Of a DNA stretch of 48,112 bases, positions 9,228 through 17,617 are shown piece after piece. The translations under genes and the position numbers were made by a program. Each line of letters starts with the position of its first letter. Positions within the stretch are counted from its first letter, which is position 1. The stretch is from JBKBKN01 sp046294625 (GTDB lineage: Bacteria > Bacteroidota > Bacteroidia > M30B66), in the NCBI GenBank assembly GCA_046294625.1, contig JBKBKN010000023.1, positions 1-48,112 on the forward strand, written 5' to 3'. The notes under the pieces were generated by a model. The model searched no databases. It was not told the origin of the DNA and saw only the letters and a list, made by a program, of their open reading frames with translations.

Positions 9228-10676
9228 TCAATTCGAGCTCTTCGACAGACTGGGCTGTGTAGGAGAATTTTTTCGGTGATAGACATCCAGTGCCACAATC
9301 ATGGCCGTCATGGCAAAGAAGGGAACAGCCGCTTTATCGGAGTCGAGAAAATTATTCAGAAATCCGTGCAAATAATAAGTGGAAAGGCCAATAATTGTAG
9401 CAATGCTCAATCGCTTCACCCAAACCGCTTCAGCCTGATTATACACCCTGCTTGCACTAACCAGGGTCAATATAAAAACAGCCACAATCGACAACATTCC
9501 AGGCAGCCCGGATTCCGACAGAGGACCAAGGTATTCGCTATGGGCATTTCCCATCGTTCCTGAATTGGTGCTTACATAAGTGGTTTCTGTGGAACGCTGA
9601 TAAGGGGCATATTGAAATTTGTAGGTGCCCGGTCCAAAACCCGTAATGGGCTTGTCCTGAAACATACGTAAGGCCGAAGCCCATCGGTTGATTCGTTCCA
9701 TATTCGAAGCATCGGACTTGATGTTTGACACAGATTTCAGGTGTTCATCGATTCGCTCTGATGAACTTTGTTTGTTTTTACCCAACTTCATGGTGATTTC
9801 TGTTCGAAAGCTGAAGAGTACCAGCAAAACTCCAACACCCATCAATCCTACATAATACCATCGAATGCGGAATAAAAACAAGATATAAATACCCATAGCT
9901 CCGAAAATGCTCAACCAAGTGGCTCTTGTGTAAGAAAGAATGATACCCAATAGTAGTAGGGAGAAGAAAAACAGTCCGTATAGGCGTTTTATTCTCGAAT
10001 AGGTGTTGTCGAAAGCGAAGGCAAAGTAGAGCGGAAAGACCAAAGCGAGCACTGCACCATAAATGGTGTGGTCTTTAAAAAACGGCTCCATGATCCAGTA
10101 CAGAGATTGCTTTTGAAACCCATATTGAAATAAGCCAAAAACAGAATATACGACTACGGCTGCAAGTGGAATTCCAAAAAGCCAGATGAAGCGATGAATA
10201 TTTTTTCTCGCGATAAACAATTGTGTGGCGAGAAAATAGAATACGATGATAAACCACAGTCTAGCCAGAAAAAACTTAAAACTCACCAACGGCATGGTAC
10301 TCGTGAAACAAGTTATCAGCATCCAAATGAGATGAAACAACAAGGCCAATGTGACCGGATGAAGTAAAATTTTTTGATCAAAACCGCCGTCATAGAGTAA
10401 TCGAAAAAAGAAGATGAGCATGGCTCCGAATATCAAGGGCTCTGTGGGCAGATTTAAGGCAGCAAAACTGCTAAACTCCACAGTAAGCGAAAGCGGGGTA
10501 AAAAAGATGATGATAAAAATCAACTTGTCTAAAGAAACAAAGGCAAACAAACTCACCAAAATGGCTGCCGGGAGAATAGACAAATAGTAAAACTCATTGG
10601 CAATAAGCAAACTGTTCAGCGCGATAAAACTGAAAAGAATGATGTAAAACCAGCGATTTTGAACTTCGGTAATCAA
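9228..10676 (-). CDS. O-antigen ligase/polymerase-like (Wzy_C) membrane protein
   Basis: 482 residues, about 12 predicted membrane segments. A conserved-looking Wzy_C core includes SYTRATWL near residue 250, and a large periplasmic loop carries GFGPGTYKFQY and NAHSEYLGPLSESGLPG, as in O-antigen ligases and polymerases. It either joins O-antigen to lipid A core or polymerises repeat units; the sequence alone does not separate these. The start is TTG at 10676, overlapping the stop of the Wzz-like gene as TTGA, and the next in-frame ATG would remove several membrane segments, so the TTG start is favoured. Translational coupling to the chain-length gene fits a shared role in surface polysaccharide. 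No glycosyltransferase genes are nearby. Confidence 0.85.
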   Translation of the reverse strand: MITEVQNRWFYIILFSFIALNSLLIANEFYYLSILPAAILVSLFAFVSLDKLIFIIIFFTPLSLTVEFSSFAALNLPTEPLIFGAMLIFFFRLLYDGGFDQKILLHPVTLALLFHLIWMLITCFTSTMPLVSFKFFLARLWFIIVFYFLATQLFIARKNIHRFIWLFGIPLAAVVVYSVFGLFQYGFQKQSLYWIMEPFFKDHTIYGAVLALVFPLYFAFAFDNTYSRIKRLYGLFFFSLLLLGIILSYTRATWLSIFGAMGIYILFLFRIRWYYVGLMGVGVLLVLFSFRTEITMKLGKNKQSSSERIDEHLKSVSNIKSDASNMERINRWASALRMFQDKPITGFGPGTYKFQYAPYQRSTETTYVSTNSGTMGNAHSEYLGPLSESGLPGMLSIVAVFILTLVSASRVYNQAEAVWVKRLSIATIIGLSTYYLHGFLNNFLDSDKAAVPFFAMTAMIVALDVYHRKNSPTQPSLSKSSN

Positions 10677-11710
10677 TCTTCAAGTTTCTTGTATGCTTCT
10701 TGCAATTTACCAAAATTCTGCATCAGCAATAAGATGATAATGCTCAGAATGAAGGCACCAACTGTAGAAATCACAACAATAAGCCAGCGTACCGGATAGG
10801 ATTTCTTCTCTGCCGGATAAGCAGCATTTACAATAAACTTATGTGGTATTTCCTGCTCGGCATCTACTTTTGCCTGATCGAAGCGAGCTTTAAGCTTGCT
10901 GAGCTGCTCGCGTTCAAACTCCATGTCTTGTACGATGGCAATGTGCTGTCCGCCGTATTCAGCAAATATTTTCATCTGAGCCTGAATTTTGGCAGCCACA
11001 TCGGTTTTACCTTGAAGCAAAGCCGTGGAATAAGCCTCGCTGAGCTTTTCCACTTGCGAAGCATAGTCAAATAGTCCGAGCTCTCTAAGTTTGGTAAGGG
11101 TGTCTTCTTTTGATTTTAGATAAATTTGAAAGTCGCGGTATTCTTTTTCTACTACACGCAATGCCTGAATTGCTCTTTCTCTTTGCATTCTCGTTTTCAC
11201 GCTATCCAACAGCGATGCAATGTCATTGGCAATATTGGCCGCCATATCCTTGTCAGTATCCAGCACATCTACCTGCACGGACAGAAACTCGGTGCGTTTG
11301 AAGGAGATATTTTCACTAAATTTCTTTTTTAATCTCGTAAGTGGGTAGCTGCTATTTGGGCTGATGTTGTAGTGTTCCATCAAATTATATTTCCCGATAA
11401 TTCTGTCGCGTATCTCATCAGAATTGAGTATTTGGAGCATCTGCTCGCATTCTTCTTCTTCTCCAAATCGAAGTACATTTTCTTTTTCTCCGGCATTTTC
11501 ACTCAATAGCGAACGCGAGATCGAGCTGTTGGTGGAAGGAAACATCACCACCGACGATTTGTATTTTGGTTTAATAAAATAAGGCATGGAAAAAACAATC
11601 GATGCAATCGCTGCTACTGCGGTCACAATGATGATCGGTTTCCGCTTCTTCCAGATGAAGAGTAAGAGATTGGTAGAGTCAAAAAGATTGGACGTGGGTT
11701 GATTTTCCAT
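10673..11710 (-). CDS. Wzz-like polysaccharide chain-length determinant
   Basis: 345 residues with the classic Wzz layout: a short cytoplasmic N-terminus, a first membrane segment at about residues 26-47, a long periplasmic helical region (for example residues 170-290, strongly charged and coiled-coil-like), and a second membrane segment near residues 310-332 followed by a short tail. There is no C-terminal tyrosine-kinase domain, so it is the Wzz rather than the fused BY-kinase type. It sets the length of polysaccharide made by the polymerase encoded immediately downstream, whose TTG start overlaps this stop codon. A TAnnTTTG-like element (TACTTTTG on the minus strand, 11733-11740) lies just upstream but has no clear -33 partner. 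Confidence 0.82.
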   Translation of the reverse strand: MENQPTSNLFDSTNLLLFIWKKRKPIIIVTAVAAIASIVFSMPYFIKPKYKSSVVMFPSTNSSISRSLLSENAGEKENVLRFGEEEECEQMLQILNSDEIRDRIIGKYNLMEHYNISPNSSYPLTRLKKKFSENISFKRTEFLSVQVDVLDTDKDMAANIANDIASLLDSVKTRMQRERAIQALRVVEKEYRDFQIYLKSKEDTLTKLRELGLFDYASQVEKLSEAYSTALLQGKTDVAAKIQAQMKIFAEYGGQHIAIVQDMEFEREQLSKLKARFDQAKVDAEQEIPHKFIVNAAYPAEKKSYPVRWLIVVISTVGAFILSIIILLLMQNFGKLQEAYKKLED

Positions 11711-11876
11711 TTAACTAATGCTAATAAGGCGACAAAAGTAACATAAACACGATAAAATGCTGCGAAGACAGAAATGTGTATCTATGCCTTTGGGTATAAT
11801 TAAGATTGATACCGACAAACTTTTACTCAAAGCAAACTTCAGTTAGTCCATTATAATGCAATGGCTTAAGTCAGTT

Positions 11877-13181
11877 CTATTTTTTTCTGAAAAATATCTC
11901 TATCGGCACTCCGGTAAAGTTGTAGTGCTCTCTGATTTTGTTTTCCAGAAACCTTTTATAGCTGTCTTTGAAATATTGTGGATGATTGCAATAGAAAGCG
12001 AAGGCCGGATAACTGCTTTTTAGCTGAGTAGCAAATTTGATTCGTAGAAATTTCCCTTTTACAGTAGGTGGTGGGAAATTTTCTATAATAGGAAGAATGT
12101 AATCATTAAACTCTCTTGTGGGAATTTTTTGTTTCATCGATTGATAAACTTCCATTAAACCGTCTACTACTTTCAAAAGGCGCTGTTTTTCTTTTACCGA
12201 GATGAAAAATATCGGAATGTCGGTAAATGGCGCCGTCCGTTCCTTTATTAAGTCATTGTATTCCTTGGTCGTTTTATGGTCTTTCTCGATGGTATCCCAT
12301 TTATTTACCCCAATGACTAAACCTTTATGATTTCTCACGATCAGCGAAAGAATGTTGAGATCCTGTGCTTCAATGCCATCATTGGCATCGAGCAGAAGCA
12401 GACAAACATCAGCGTGTTCAATTGCTTTTACTGTGCGCATTACAGAGTAAAATTCCAGGTCTTTATGCACCTTTCCTTTTTTTCGCAATCCGGCGGTATC
12501 AACCAAGAGCATCTCGTGTCCAAAGCTTTTGTATTTGGTATTGATGGTGTCGCGTGTGGTTCCAGCAATAGATGTGACAATATTTCTATTTTCTCCAAGC
12601 AATGCATTCACAAACGATGATTTACCCACATTGGGACGACCCACTATGGCAATTTTAGGAAGTCGCTCTTGTTCTTCTTCCGGCTTGTCTTGCAGGTGTT
12701 TGGAGAGTTCATCCAAAAGCTCTCCTGTGCCCGATCCGCTGATTGATGAAATGCAAAAAACTTCACCCAATCCTAAGGAATAAAAAACGCCCGCTTCTGG
12801 AATCCTTGAACCATTGTCCACTTTATTGGCCACGAGAATCACTTTTTTCCTAGAGCGACGTAGCAAGTCTGCAACATCTTCATCCAAATCAGTAATACCA
12901 GACACCACATCTACCACAAACAAGAGCACATCAGCTTCTTCAATGGCGATGGCAACTTGACGCCGTATTTCATCTTCAAACACATCGTCAGAGCCAGTTA
13001 CGTAACCGCCGGTGTCAATCACAGAAAATTCTTTTCCCGCCCATTCACACTTTCCGTAATGTCGATCACGAGTCACTCCGGCCACTTCATCAACAATGGC
13101 CTCGCGTGTTCCGGTGAGTCGGTTAAAAAGCGTTGATTTACCCACATTCGGGCGACCGATAATTGCTACAATATTTGCCAT
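11877..13181 (-). CDS. der: Ribosome biogenesis GTPase Der (EngA)
   Basis: 434 residues with two tandem GTPase domains, the hallmark of Der. The first has Walker A GRPNVGKST at residues 8-16 and switch II DTGG. The second, from about residue 175, has GRPNVGKSS, DTAG and NKWD. A C-terminal KH-like domain (from about residue 350) completes the family architecture, and length is normal. Der acts in assembly of the 50S ribosomal subunit in the cytoplasm. The ATG lies one base after the stop of era, so the two GTPases are surely co-transcribed. Confidence 0.98.
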   Translation of the reverse strand: MANIVAIIGRPNVGKSTLFNRLTGTREAIVDEVAGVTRDRHYGKCEWAGKEFSVIDTGGYVTGSDDVFEDEIRRQVAIAIEEADVLLFVVDVVSGITDLDEDVADLLRRSRKKVILVANKVDNGSRIPEAGVFYSLGLGEVFCISSISGSGTGELLDELSKHLQDKPEEEQERLPKIAIVGRPNVGKSSFVNALLGENRNIVTSIAGTTRDTINTKYKSFGHEMLLVDTAGLRKKGKVHKDLEFYSVMRTVKAIEHADVCLLLLDANDGIEAQDLNILSLIVRNHKGLVIGVNKWDTIEKDHKTTKEYNDLIKERTAPFTDIPIFFISVKEKQRLLKVVDGLMEVYQSMKQKIPTREFNDYILPIIENFPPPTVKGKFLRIKFATQLKSSYPAFAFYCNHPQYFKDSYKRFLENKIREHYNFTGVPIEIFFRKK

Positions 13182-13182
13182 G

Positions 13183-14055
13183 TTAATATCCGAATCTTTT
13201 AATTTGACGCTCGCTGTCTCTCCAGTCTTTGCTCACCTTAACCTGCACGTCGAGATAGACATGCTTATTAAGAAATTCTTCTATGGATTTGCGTGCTTCG
13301 GTTGATGTTTTTTTCAGTTTGGCGCCCTGATGTCCAATCAGAATTCCTTTCTGCGATTCCCGGTTGACATAAATTATAGCTCTGATTCGCGTTATTTCAG
13401 GTTCTTCTTTAAACTCCTCCACAATTACTTCAACAGAGTATGGAATCTCTTTCTGATAGTTGAGCAGGATTTTTTCTCTGATAATTTCACTCACAAAAAA
13501 TCGCTCGCTGCGGTCACTAAGAGCATCCTGTTCGTAATAGGGCGATCCTTCGGGTAGATGATGCAGTATGCGCTTCAACAAATAATCAAGGTTAAAATTA
13601 TGCAGAGCCGACACAGGGATAATTTCTGCATCAGGGTAAGCATCGTGATAGGCTTTGCTAATAGCTTCTAATGCCTCTTGTTTGAGCATATCTATTTTAT
13701 TGAGTAAAATGATGAGCGGCACACCTGCTGTAATCGCTTTTTCGGGGATTTCTTCAGCCACTTTAGCTCCGCTTACATCAGCCACATATAAAAAAATGTC
13801 AGCATCCTGAAAACTGCCTTCAACAGCCTGAAGCATATACTCCTGAAGCTTGTAGGCCGGTTTGAGTATTCCGGGTGTGTCAGAAAATACAATTTGATAG
13901 TTTGCATCGTTCATGATGCCTAAAATTCTGTGCCGGGTAGTTTGCGCTTTGGGCGTGATAATGGAGAGCTTCTCGCCCAGCAAGGCATTCATCAATGTGG
14001 ATTTCCCTGCATTGGGTTTTCCAATGATATTTACAAAACCTGATTTGAATGCCAT
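13183..14055 (-). CDS. era: GTPase Era
   Basis: 290 residues. The N-terminal GTPase domain has GKPNAGKST (residues 12-20), the effector-region TTRHRILGI, DTPGI and NKID. The C-terminal KH domain from about residue 200 contains the RNA-binding GHQGAKLKK loop. Era binds the 3' end of 16S rRNA during 30S maturation. It is the first gene of an era-der pair with a one-base gap. A TAnnTTTG-like element (minus strand, 14072-14079) lies close upstream of the ATG, without an obvious -33 element. The 292 bases between era and truB hold no gene I can support. Confidence 0.97.
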   Translation of the reverse strand: MAFKSGFVNIIGKPNAGKSTLMNALLGEKLSIITPKAQTTRHRILGIMNDANYQIVFSDTPGILKPAYKLQEYMLQAVEGSFQDADIFLYVADVSGAKVAEEIPEKAITAGVPLIILLNKIDMLKQEALEAISKAYHDAYPDAEIIPVSALHNFNLDYLLKRILHHLPEGSPYYEQDALSDRSERFFVSEIIREKILLNYQKEIPYSVEVIVEEFKEEPEITRIRAIIYVNRESQKGILIGHQGAKLKKTSTEARKSIEEFLNKHVYLDVQVKVSKDWRDSERQIKRFGY

Positions 14056-14347
14056 GATTATGAATTTCGGACAAAGTTAATCAATAAGATGAAGCCTGAA
14101 GGAAAAGAAAGTAGCATGGTGCTACACACCATGACCAACAAGCGGTGGTCGTGATAGTAAAAAAGTAAAATCAAGGCTACAGTTGCACACCGTGACTTTT
14201 TGAATTGGGGATGTAACCATGGGAAAAAGGAAGTTATTTTGAAGAGGATATATTCTAACCCTACAACGGTCAAAAAATAGTATGCACTGCCTATTGGTCG
14301 GAATTTTCTTCGTTTTTGTCAGCAAGTATTTGATGCAAAGCAAAAAG

Positions 14348-15079
14348 TTAGGGCTTCTTTGCTTGATGCAAGCGCGGATTTTCTACCCCCAGCTGCTTTT
14401 CAAGTGCTTCTACAAAGAGCGCATCTTCTATGCAGAAGTCACCGATTTTTGTTCTTCGCAAAGCAGAAAGGTAAGCGCCGGATTGAAGCAATAGGCCAAA
14501 GTCACGTGCTAGTGATCGAATGTAAGTGCCTTTGCTGCAAGTGATCAGGAAGTCCACTTTGGGCATTCTGATTGCCGTGATTTCGAATTGGGTGATTTCG
14601 ATTTCAATTTTTTTGATATCCACTACTTCTCCTTTTCGTGCCATATGATAAGCGCGTTCACCATCAATTTTTTTGGCTGAAAATACGGGTGGCGTTTGTT
14701 CCGAAAACCCAAGAAAAGATGCTGCTGCATGATGTATCATCTCTTCTGTGATGTGTTGTATGGGATAATTGGTGTCAACTGTTTTTTCAAGATCGTAACT
14801 CGCGGTGCTTCCACCAAGTGTAAAGGTGCCTGTGTAGGTCTTCGGCATGCCCATAAATTGGTCTTGCTGTTTGGTTTTTTTGCCTGTAAGCACAATCATG
14901 AGTCCTGATGCCAAAGGGTCTAAAGTGCCGGCATGGCCAACTTTCATTTTTCTGAATGGCACTTTGGAATGTCGGCAAACGACTTTTTTCACCTTATTCA
15001 CCAGATCGTGCGAAGTCCAGCCAAGTGGCTTGTCAATTAGCAAGACTTCTCCTTCTTCAAAATTGAATGTTCTTTCCAT
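14348..15079 (-). CDS. truB: tRNA pseudouridine(55) synthase TruB
   Basis: 243 residues. The N-terminus has KPLGWTSHD followed by GHAGTLDPLASGLM, which holds the catalytic Asp of the TruB family (GTLDPLA). Further family motifs are YTGTFTLGG, TPPVFSAKKIDG.RAY and the C-terminal TYIRSLARD. It makes pseudouridine 55 in the T loop of tRNAs. It is somewhat shorter than enterobacterial TruB because the C-terminal PUA extension is minimal, which is common in this phylum. The ATG overlaps the stop of uppP by one base (TAATG), so translation is coupled. Confidence 0.97.
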   Translation of the reverse strand: MERTFNFEEGEVLLIDKPLGWTSHDLVNKVKKVVCRHSKVPFRKMKVGHAGTLDPLASGLMIVLTGKKTKQQDQFMGMPKTYTGTFTLGGSTASYDLEKTVDTNYPIQHITEEMIHHAAASFLGFSEQTPPVFSAKKIDGERAYHMARKGEVVDIKKIEIEITQFEITAIRMPKVDFLITCSKGTYIRSLARDFGLLLQSGAYLSALRRTKIGDFCIEDALFVEALEKQLGVENPRLHQAKKP

Positions 15080-15864
15080 TAAAACTGTATGTCAAGTTGC
15101 CAAACCAATAAGAGAAACAGCACGCCGAGCACGATACGATAATAACCAAAGTATTTGAATCCATAGCGGTTCAGAAAAGCTACAAAAGCCTTCACTGCAA
15201 CTAAAGCAGACAGAAACGCCATGATGAGACCAATGCCAAGCAACATCCATTCATTTTTTGTCATGGCTGATGAAGATTTGAGCAGGTCATAACCGGTGGC
15301 TGCAATCATGGTAGGAATAGCTAAATGGAACGAAAATTCAGCGGCCTGCCTTCGATCAAATCCGGAAGCAATTCCGCCAAATATGGTAGCCGCCGATCGT
15401 GACACACCCGGAATCATAGAAAGACACTGAATGAGTCCTATTTTAAATGCATCGCGATATGACACATGTTCCAGCTCCAAATATTTGCTTTGCTTTTTTT
15501 CGGTCCATCGGTCAAGAAAGATAAGCACAACACCGCCAATGATCAGCATGGCGCTTACCACAATAGGATTAAACAGATAGGTTTTAATGGTTTTATAGGC
15601 CAAAAATCCAATAACTCCGGTGGGAAGAAAAGCAACGAAAAGCTTAAGATAAATATCAATGCTGACTAAAAATCTCTTGTAGTAAATGGAGAGCACAGAA
15701 AGTATGGCGCCTATTTGAATGGCGATTTCAAAGGTTTTCACAAACTCATCTTCATGAATTTGCATGATGGATGAAGCTAGAATCATATGCCCGGTAGAAG
15801 AAACCGGCAAAAACTCCGTTAAACCCTCAATGATGGCAATGATAATTGCCTGAAGCGTGTTCAT
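15079..15864 (-). CDS. uppP: Undecaprenyl-diphosphate phosphatase UppP (BacA)
   Basis: 261 residues, about eight membrane segments. The two conserved active-site regions are present: EGLTEFLPVSSTGHM at residues 14-28 and PGVSRSAATI near residue 150. The enzyme regenerates undecaprenyl phosphate, the lipid carrier for peptidoglycan and O-antigen, at the inner membrane. It starts five bases after the DUF3098 gene and overlaps truB by one base, in the order ftsX, DUF3098, uppP, truB that is commonly seen in Bacteroidota. Confidence 0.97.
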   Translation of the reverse strand: MNTLQAIIIAIIEGLTEFLPVSSTGHMILASSIMQIHEDEFVKTFEIAIQIGAILSVLSIYYKRFLVSIDIYLKLFVAFLPTGVIGFLAYKTIKTYLFNPIVVSAMLIIGGVVLIFLDRWTEKKQSKYLELEHVSYRDAFKIGLIQCLSMIPGVSRSAATIFGGIASGFDRRQAAEFSFHLAIPTMIAATGYDLLKSSSAMTKNEWMLLGIGLIMAFLSALVAVKAFVAFLNRYGFKYFGYYRIVLGVLFLLLVWQLDIQF

Positions 15865-15869
15865 CAGCT

Positions 15870-16112
15870 TTAGGCAGACTTTGATTTATACATGATAGCG
15901 ACCGCTTCGATAATAAAACCAAGCATTACCACAATGGGTGCAACGGTAATTCTTCTGGTGCTGAATATTTCGGGGTTGAAAACATTCGGATCGTCTGAAC
16001 CCCCTCCGGCCATTAAGGCGAAACCAATAGCTATCATTACAACACCAACAATCATCAAGATGTAATTGATTCTTTTGAATGCAAAACCGGAATTTGTTTT
16101 TTCTTTACTCAT
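15870..16112 (-). CDS. DUF3098 family small membrane protein
   Basis: 80 residues with two membrane helices, about 14-35 and 56-75, separated by a short loop (GGGSDDPNVFNPEIFSTRR). The charged N-terminus suggests both ends face the cytoplasm. The sequence pattern and its position between ftsX and uppP match the DUF3098 family known from Bacteroidota. The function is unknown; the steady neighbourhood with cell-division and cell-wall genes suggests an envelope role, which is inference. Confidence 0.88.
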   Translation of the reverse strand: MSKEKTNSGFAFKRINYILMIVGVVMIAIGFALMAGGGSDDPNVFNPEIFSTRRITVAPIVVMLGFIIEAVAIMYKSKSA

Positions 16113-16134
16113 ATTTTTTTTATAGAAAGACGGT

Positions 16135-17010
16135 TTAATACAGGTAATCCGTCTTCATTTTAATGAATTTATTCACCGCAAAATAAGTAGAAATTCCTGA
16201 AAGCACCACCCCAAGCAATAAAATTGCTCCTGCGATAATAGCAAATTCACGAATGTCTTGAAGCTCTCCTAGCTCTGGTATTTCATTCACAACAGCTTGC
16301 ACAAAGGCAAAAAGTAAGGTCACTGCTATTATGCCACCAAGGGCTCCCTGCAGCAGACTTTTGGCTAAAAATGGTCTTCTGATAAAACTTCTGGTGGCGC
16401 CAACAAGAAGCATGGTTTTAATAATAAACCGCTTAGAGTAAATAGACAAGCGGATGGTATTGTTGATGAGTGTAATGGAGATGAATGCAAGTAAGCCGCT
16501 GATGATTAATAATGCCAAAGAAACTTTTCTAACATTACGATTAATTTTTGCAATCAACATTTCTTGATAACGTACTTCATCTACGAGACTGTTTTGCTCA
16601 AGATAAGCTTGCACTTCCTTGATCTTATCCACTTCTGTATATTCTGGTTTTAGGTGAATTTCTAATGTTGCCGGAAGAGGGTTAAAGCCCAAAAATTCCA
16701 CAAAATCTTCTCCAACTTCTTCCTTAAATTCTTCTGCAGCCTGTTGTTTGCTGATATAAACCGATTCGGCTATCCATTCTTTTTCATTGAGTTTGGATTG
16801 CCATGCAAGAATGTTGGCGTCTGTGGCTGTTTCTTTAAAAACCACCATCACCGTAAAGTTTTCTTTTAGGTTATCAGCAATTTTTTTTGCATTGAGCATG
16901 ACAATGCCTAACAGTCCGATGATAAAAAGCACTAAGGAGATACTTACAACCGCGGTAAGATATGAAGACCGCAATCTGCGCTTATTAAACTTTTCAGTAT
17001 CTGAAGCCAT
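16135..17010 (-). CDS. ftsX: Cell division ABC-transporter permease FtsX
   Basis: 291 residues from ATG 17010 (a TTG three codons upstream is also in frame). The topology is that of FtsX: one membrane helix at about residues 19-42, a large extracytoplasmic domain with the PLPATLEIHL region, then three membrane helices from about residue 170. FtsX with FtsE transmits signals to peptidoglycan hydrolases at the septum. FtsE is not in this window, as is common in Bacteroidota where the two genes are often apart. It is the first gene of the ftsX-DUF3098-uppP-truB run; 22 bases separate it from the DUF3098 gene. Confidence 0.94.
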   Translation of the reverse strand: MASDTEKFNKRRLRSSYLTAVVSISLVLFIIGLLGIVMLNAKKIADNLKENFTVMVVFKETATDANILAWQSKLNEKEWIAESVYISKQQAAEEFKEEVGEDFVEFLGFNPLPATLEIHLKPEYTEVDKIKEVQAYLEQNSLVDEVRYQEMLIAKINRNVRKVSLALLIISGLLAFISITLINNTIRLSIYSKRFIIKTMLLVGATRSFIRRPFLAKSLLQGALGGIIAVTLLFAFVQAVVNEIPELGELQDIREFAIIAGAILLLGVVLSGISTYFAVNKFIKMKTDYLY

Positions 17011-17617
17011 AGTTAACAAAATGCCTGCAAGGTATAAAAATCAAGTACAAATCTTGATGGTGTGTTGATGGGGTTTAAACTTGTTTTTAAACAAGGGGTA
17101 AATCGAGCTTGTTTTTACTTTGTGGTATTCGTTTACATGGACTAATTGCACCAAAACTAAGGCTGTTTTTTCATTTTGCTGTCAATCTTCATTTTTTTAT
17201 CTTCATAGATTAAGTTACACCCGTTAATAAGCACTGATAATAACTCCTTGAGCGCAGCCTTTGACTTTTGGCTCTTGTTAGCATTCAGTTTGCCGATCGC
17301 AACAATTTGTTTCTCTTTTAAGAAAAGATATCATGTAAGCATAGGGTCCAATACATGGCTATGGAGCTAGCGTAGCGAAAGCAGAACCATTTAAACAAGC
17401 GCAAATCTTACACGTTCTGAACAGCAGTCAATTTGAAGATGTTTTTCAGGGCATCTAATAGTCTGCTGAAGCAATTGTTTAAGTAAGTGTTGATGATTTG
17501 TTGTGGAAGAAAATTTTGAAACTTAAAAAAATAAGCATGATTAGGGCGTAGCCTTTACGGTGCGATTGTTTGTGAAAGGTTGCAAATGATGTTAAACCTT
17601 TTTTATGAGATAATTTT
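17011..17617. other. 607-base gap with a possible relic reading frame
   Basis: No intact gene. On the minus strand, 17157-17330 is open for 58 codons without a usable ATG at its start and reads like real protein (for example KQIVAIGKLNANKSQ and KELLSVLINGCNLIYEDKK), ending at TAG 17157. This may be the tail of a decayed gene, but I do not recognise it. A weak hairpin (AAAGGTT / AACCTTT, 17575-17601) lies next to the stop of the 17618 gene; it lacks a T-run on the minus strand. I see no tRNA or known small RNA. Confidence 0.4.

Noticed and set aside
14129..14155. Imperfect hairpin CATGACCA / TGGTCGTG downstream of truB as a terminator
   Set aside because: One mismatch, no T-run on the minus strand, and about 200 bases from the truB stop.
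14058..14343. Two overlapping minus-strand frames of 71 and 73 codons between era and truB
   Set aside because: Low-complexity hydrophobic and aromatic composition, no motif, no start context and mutual overlap; more likely non-coding.
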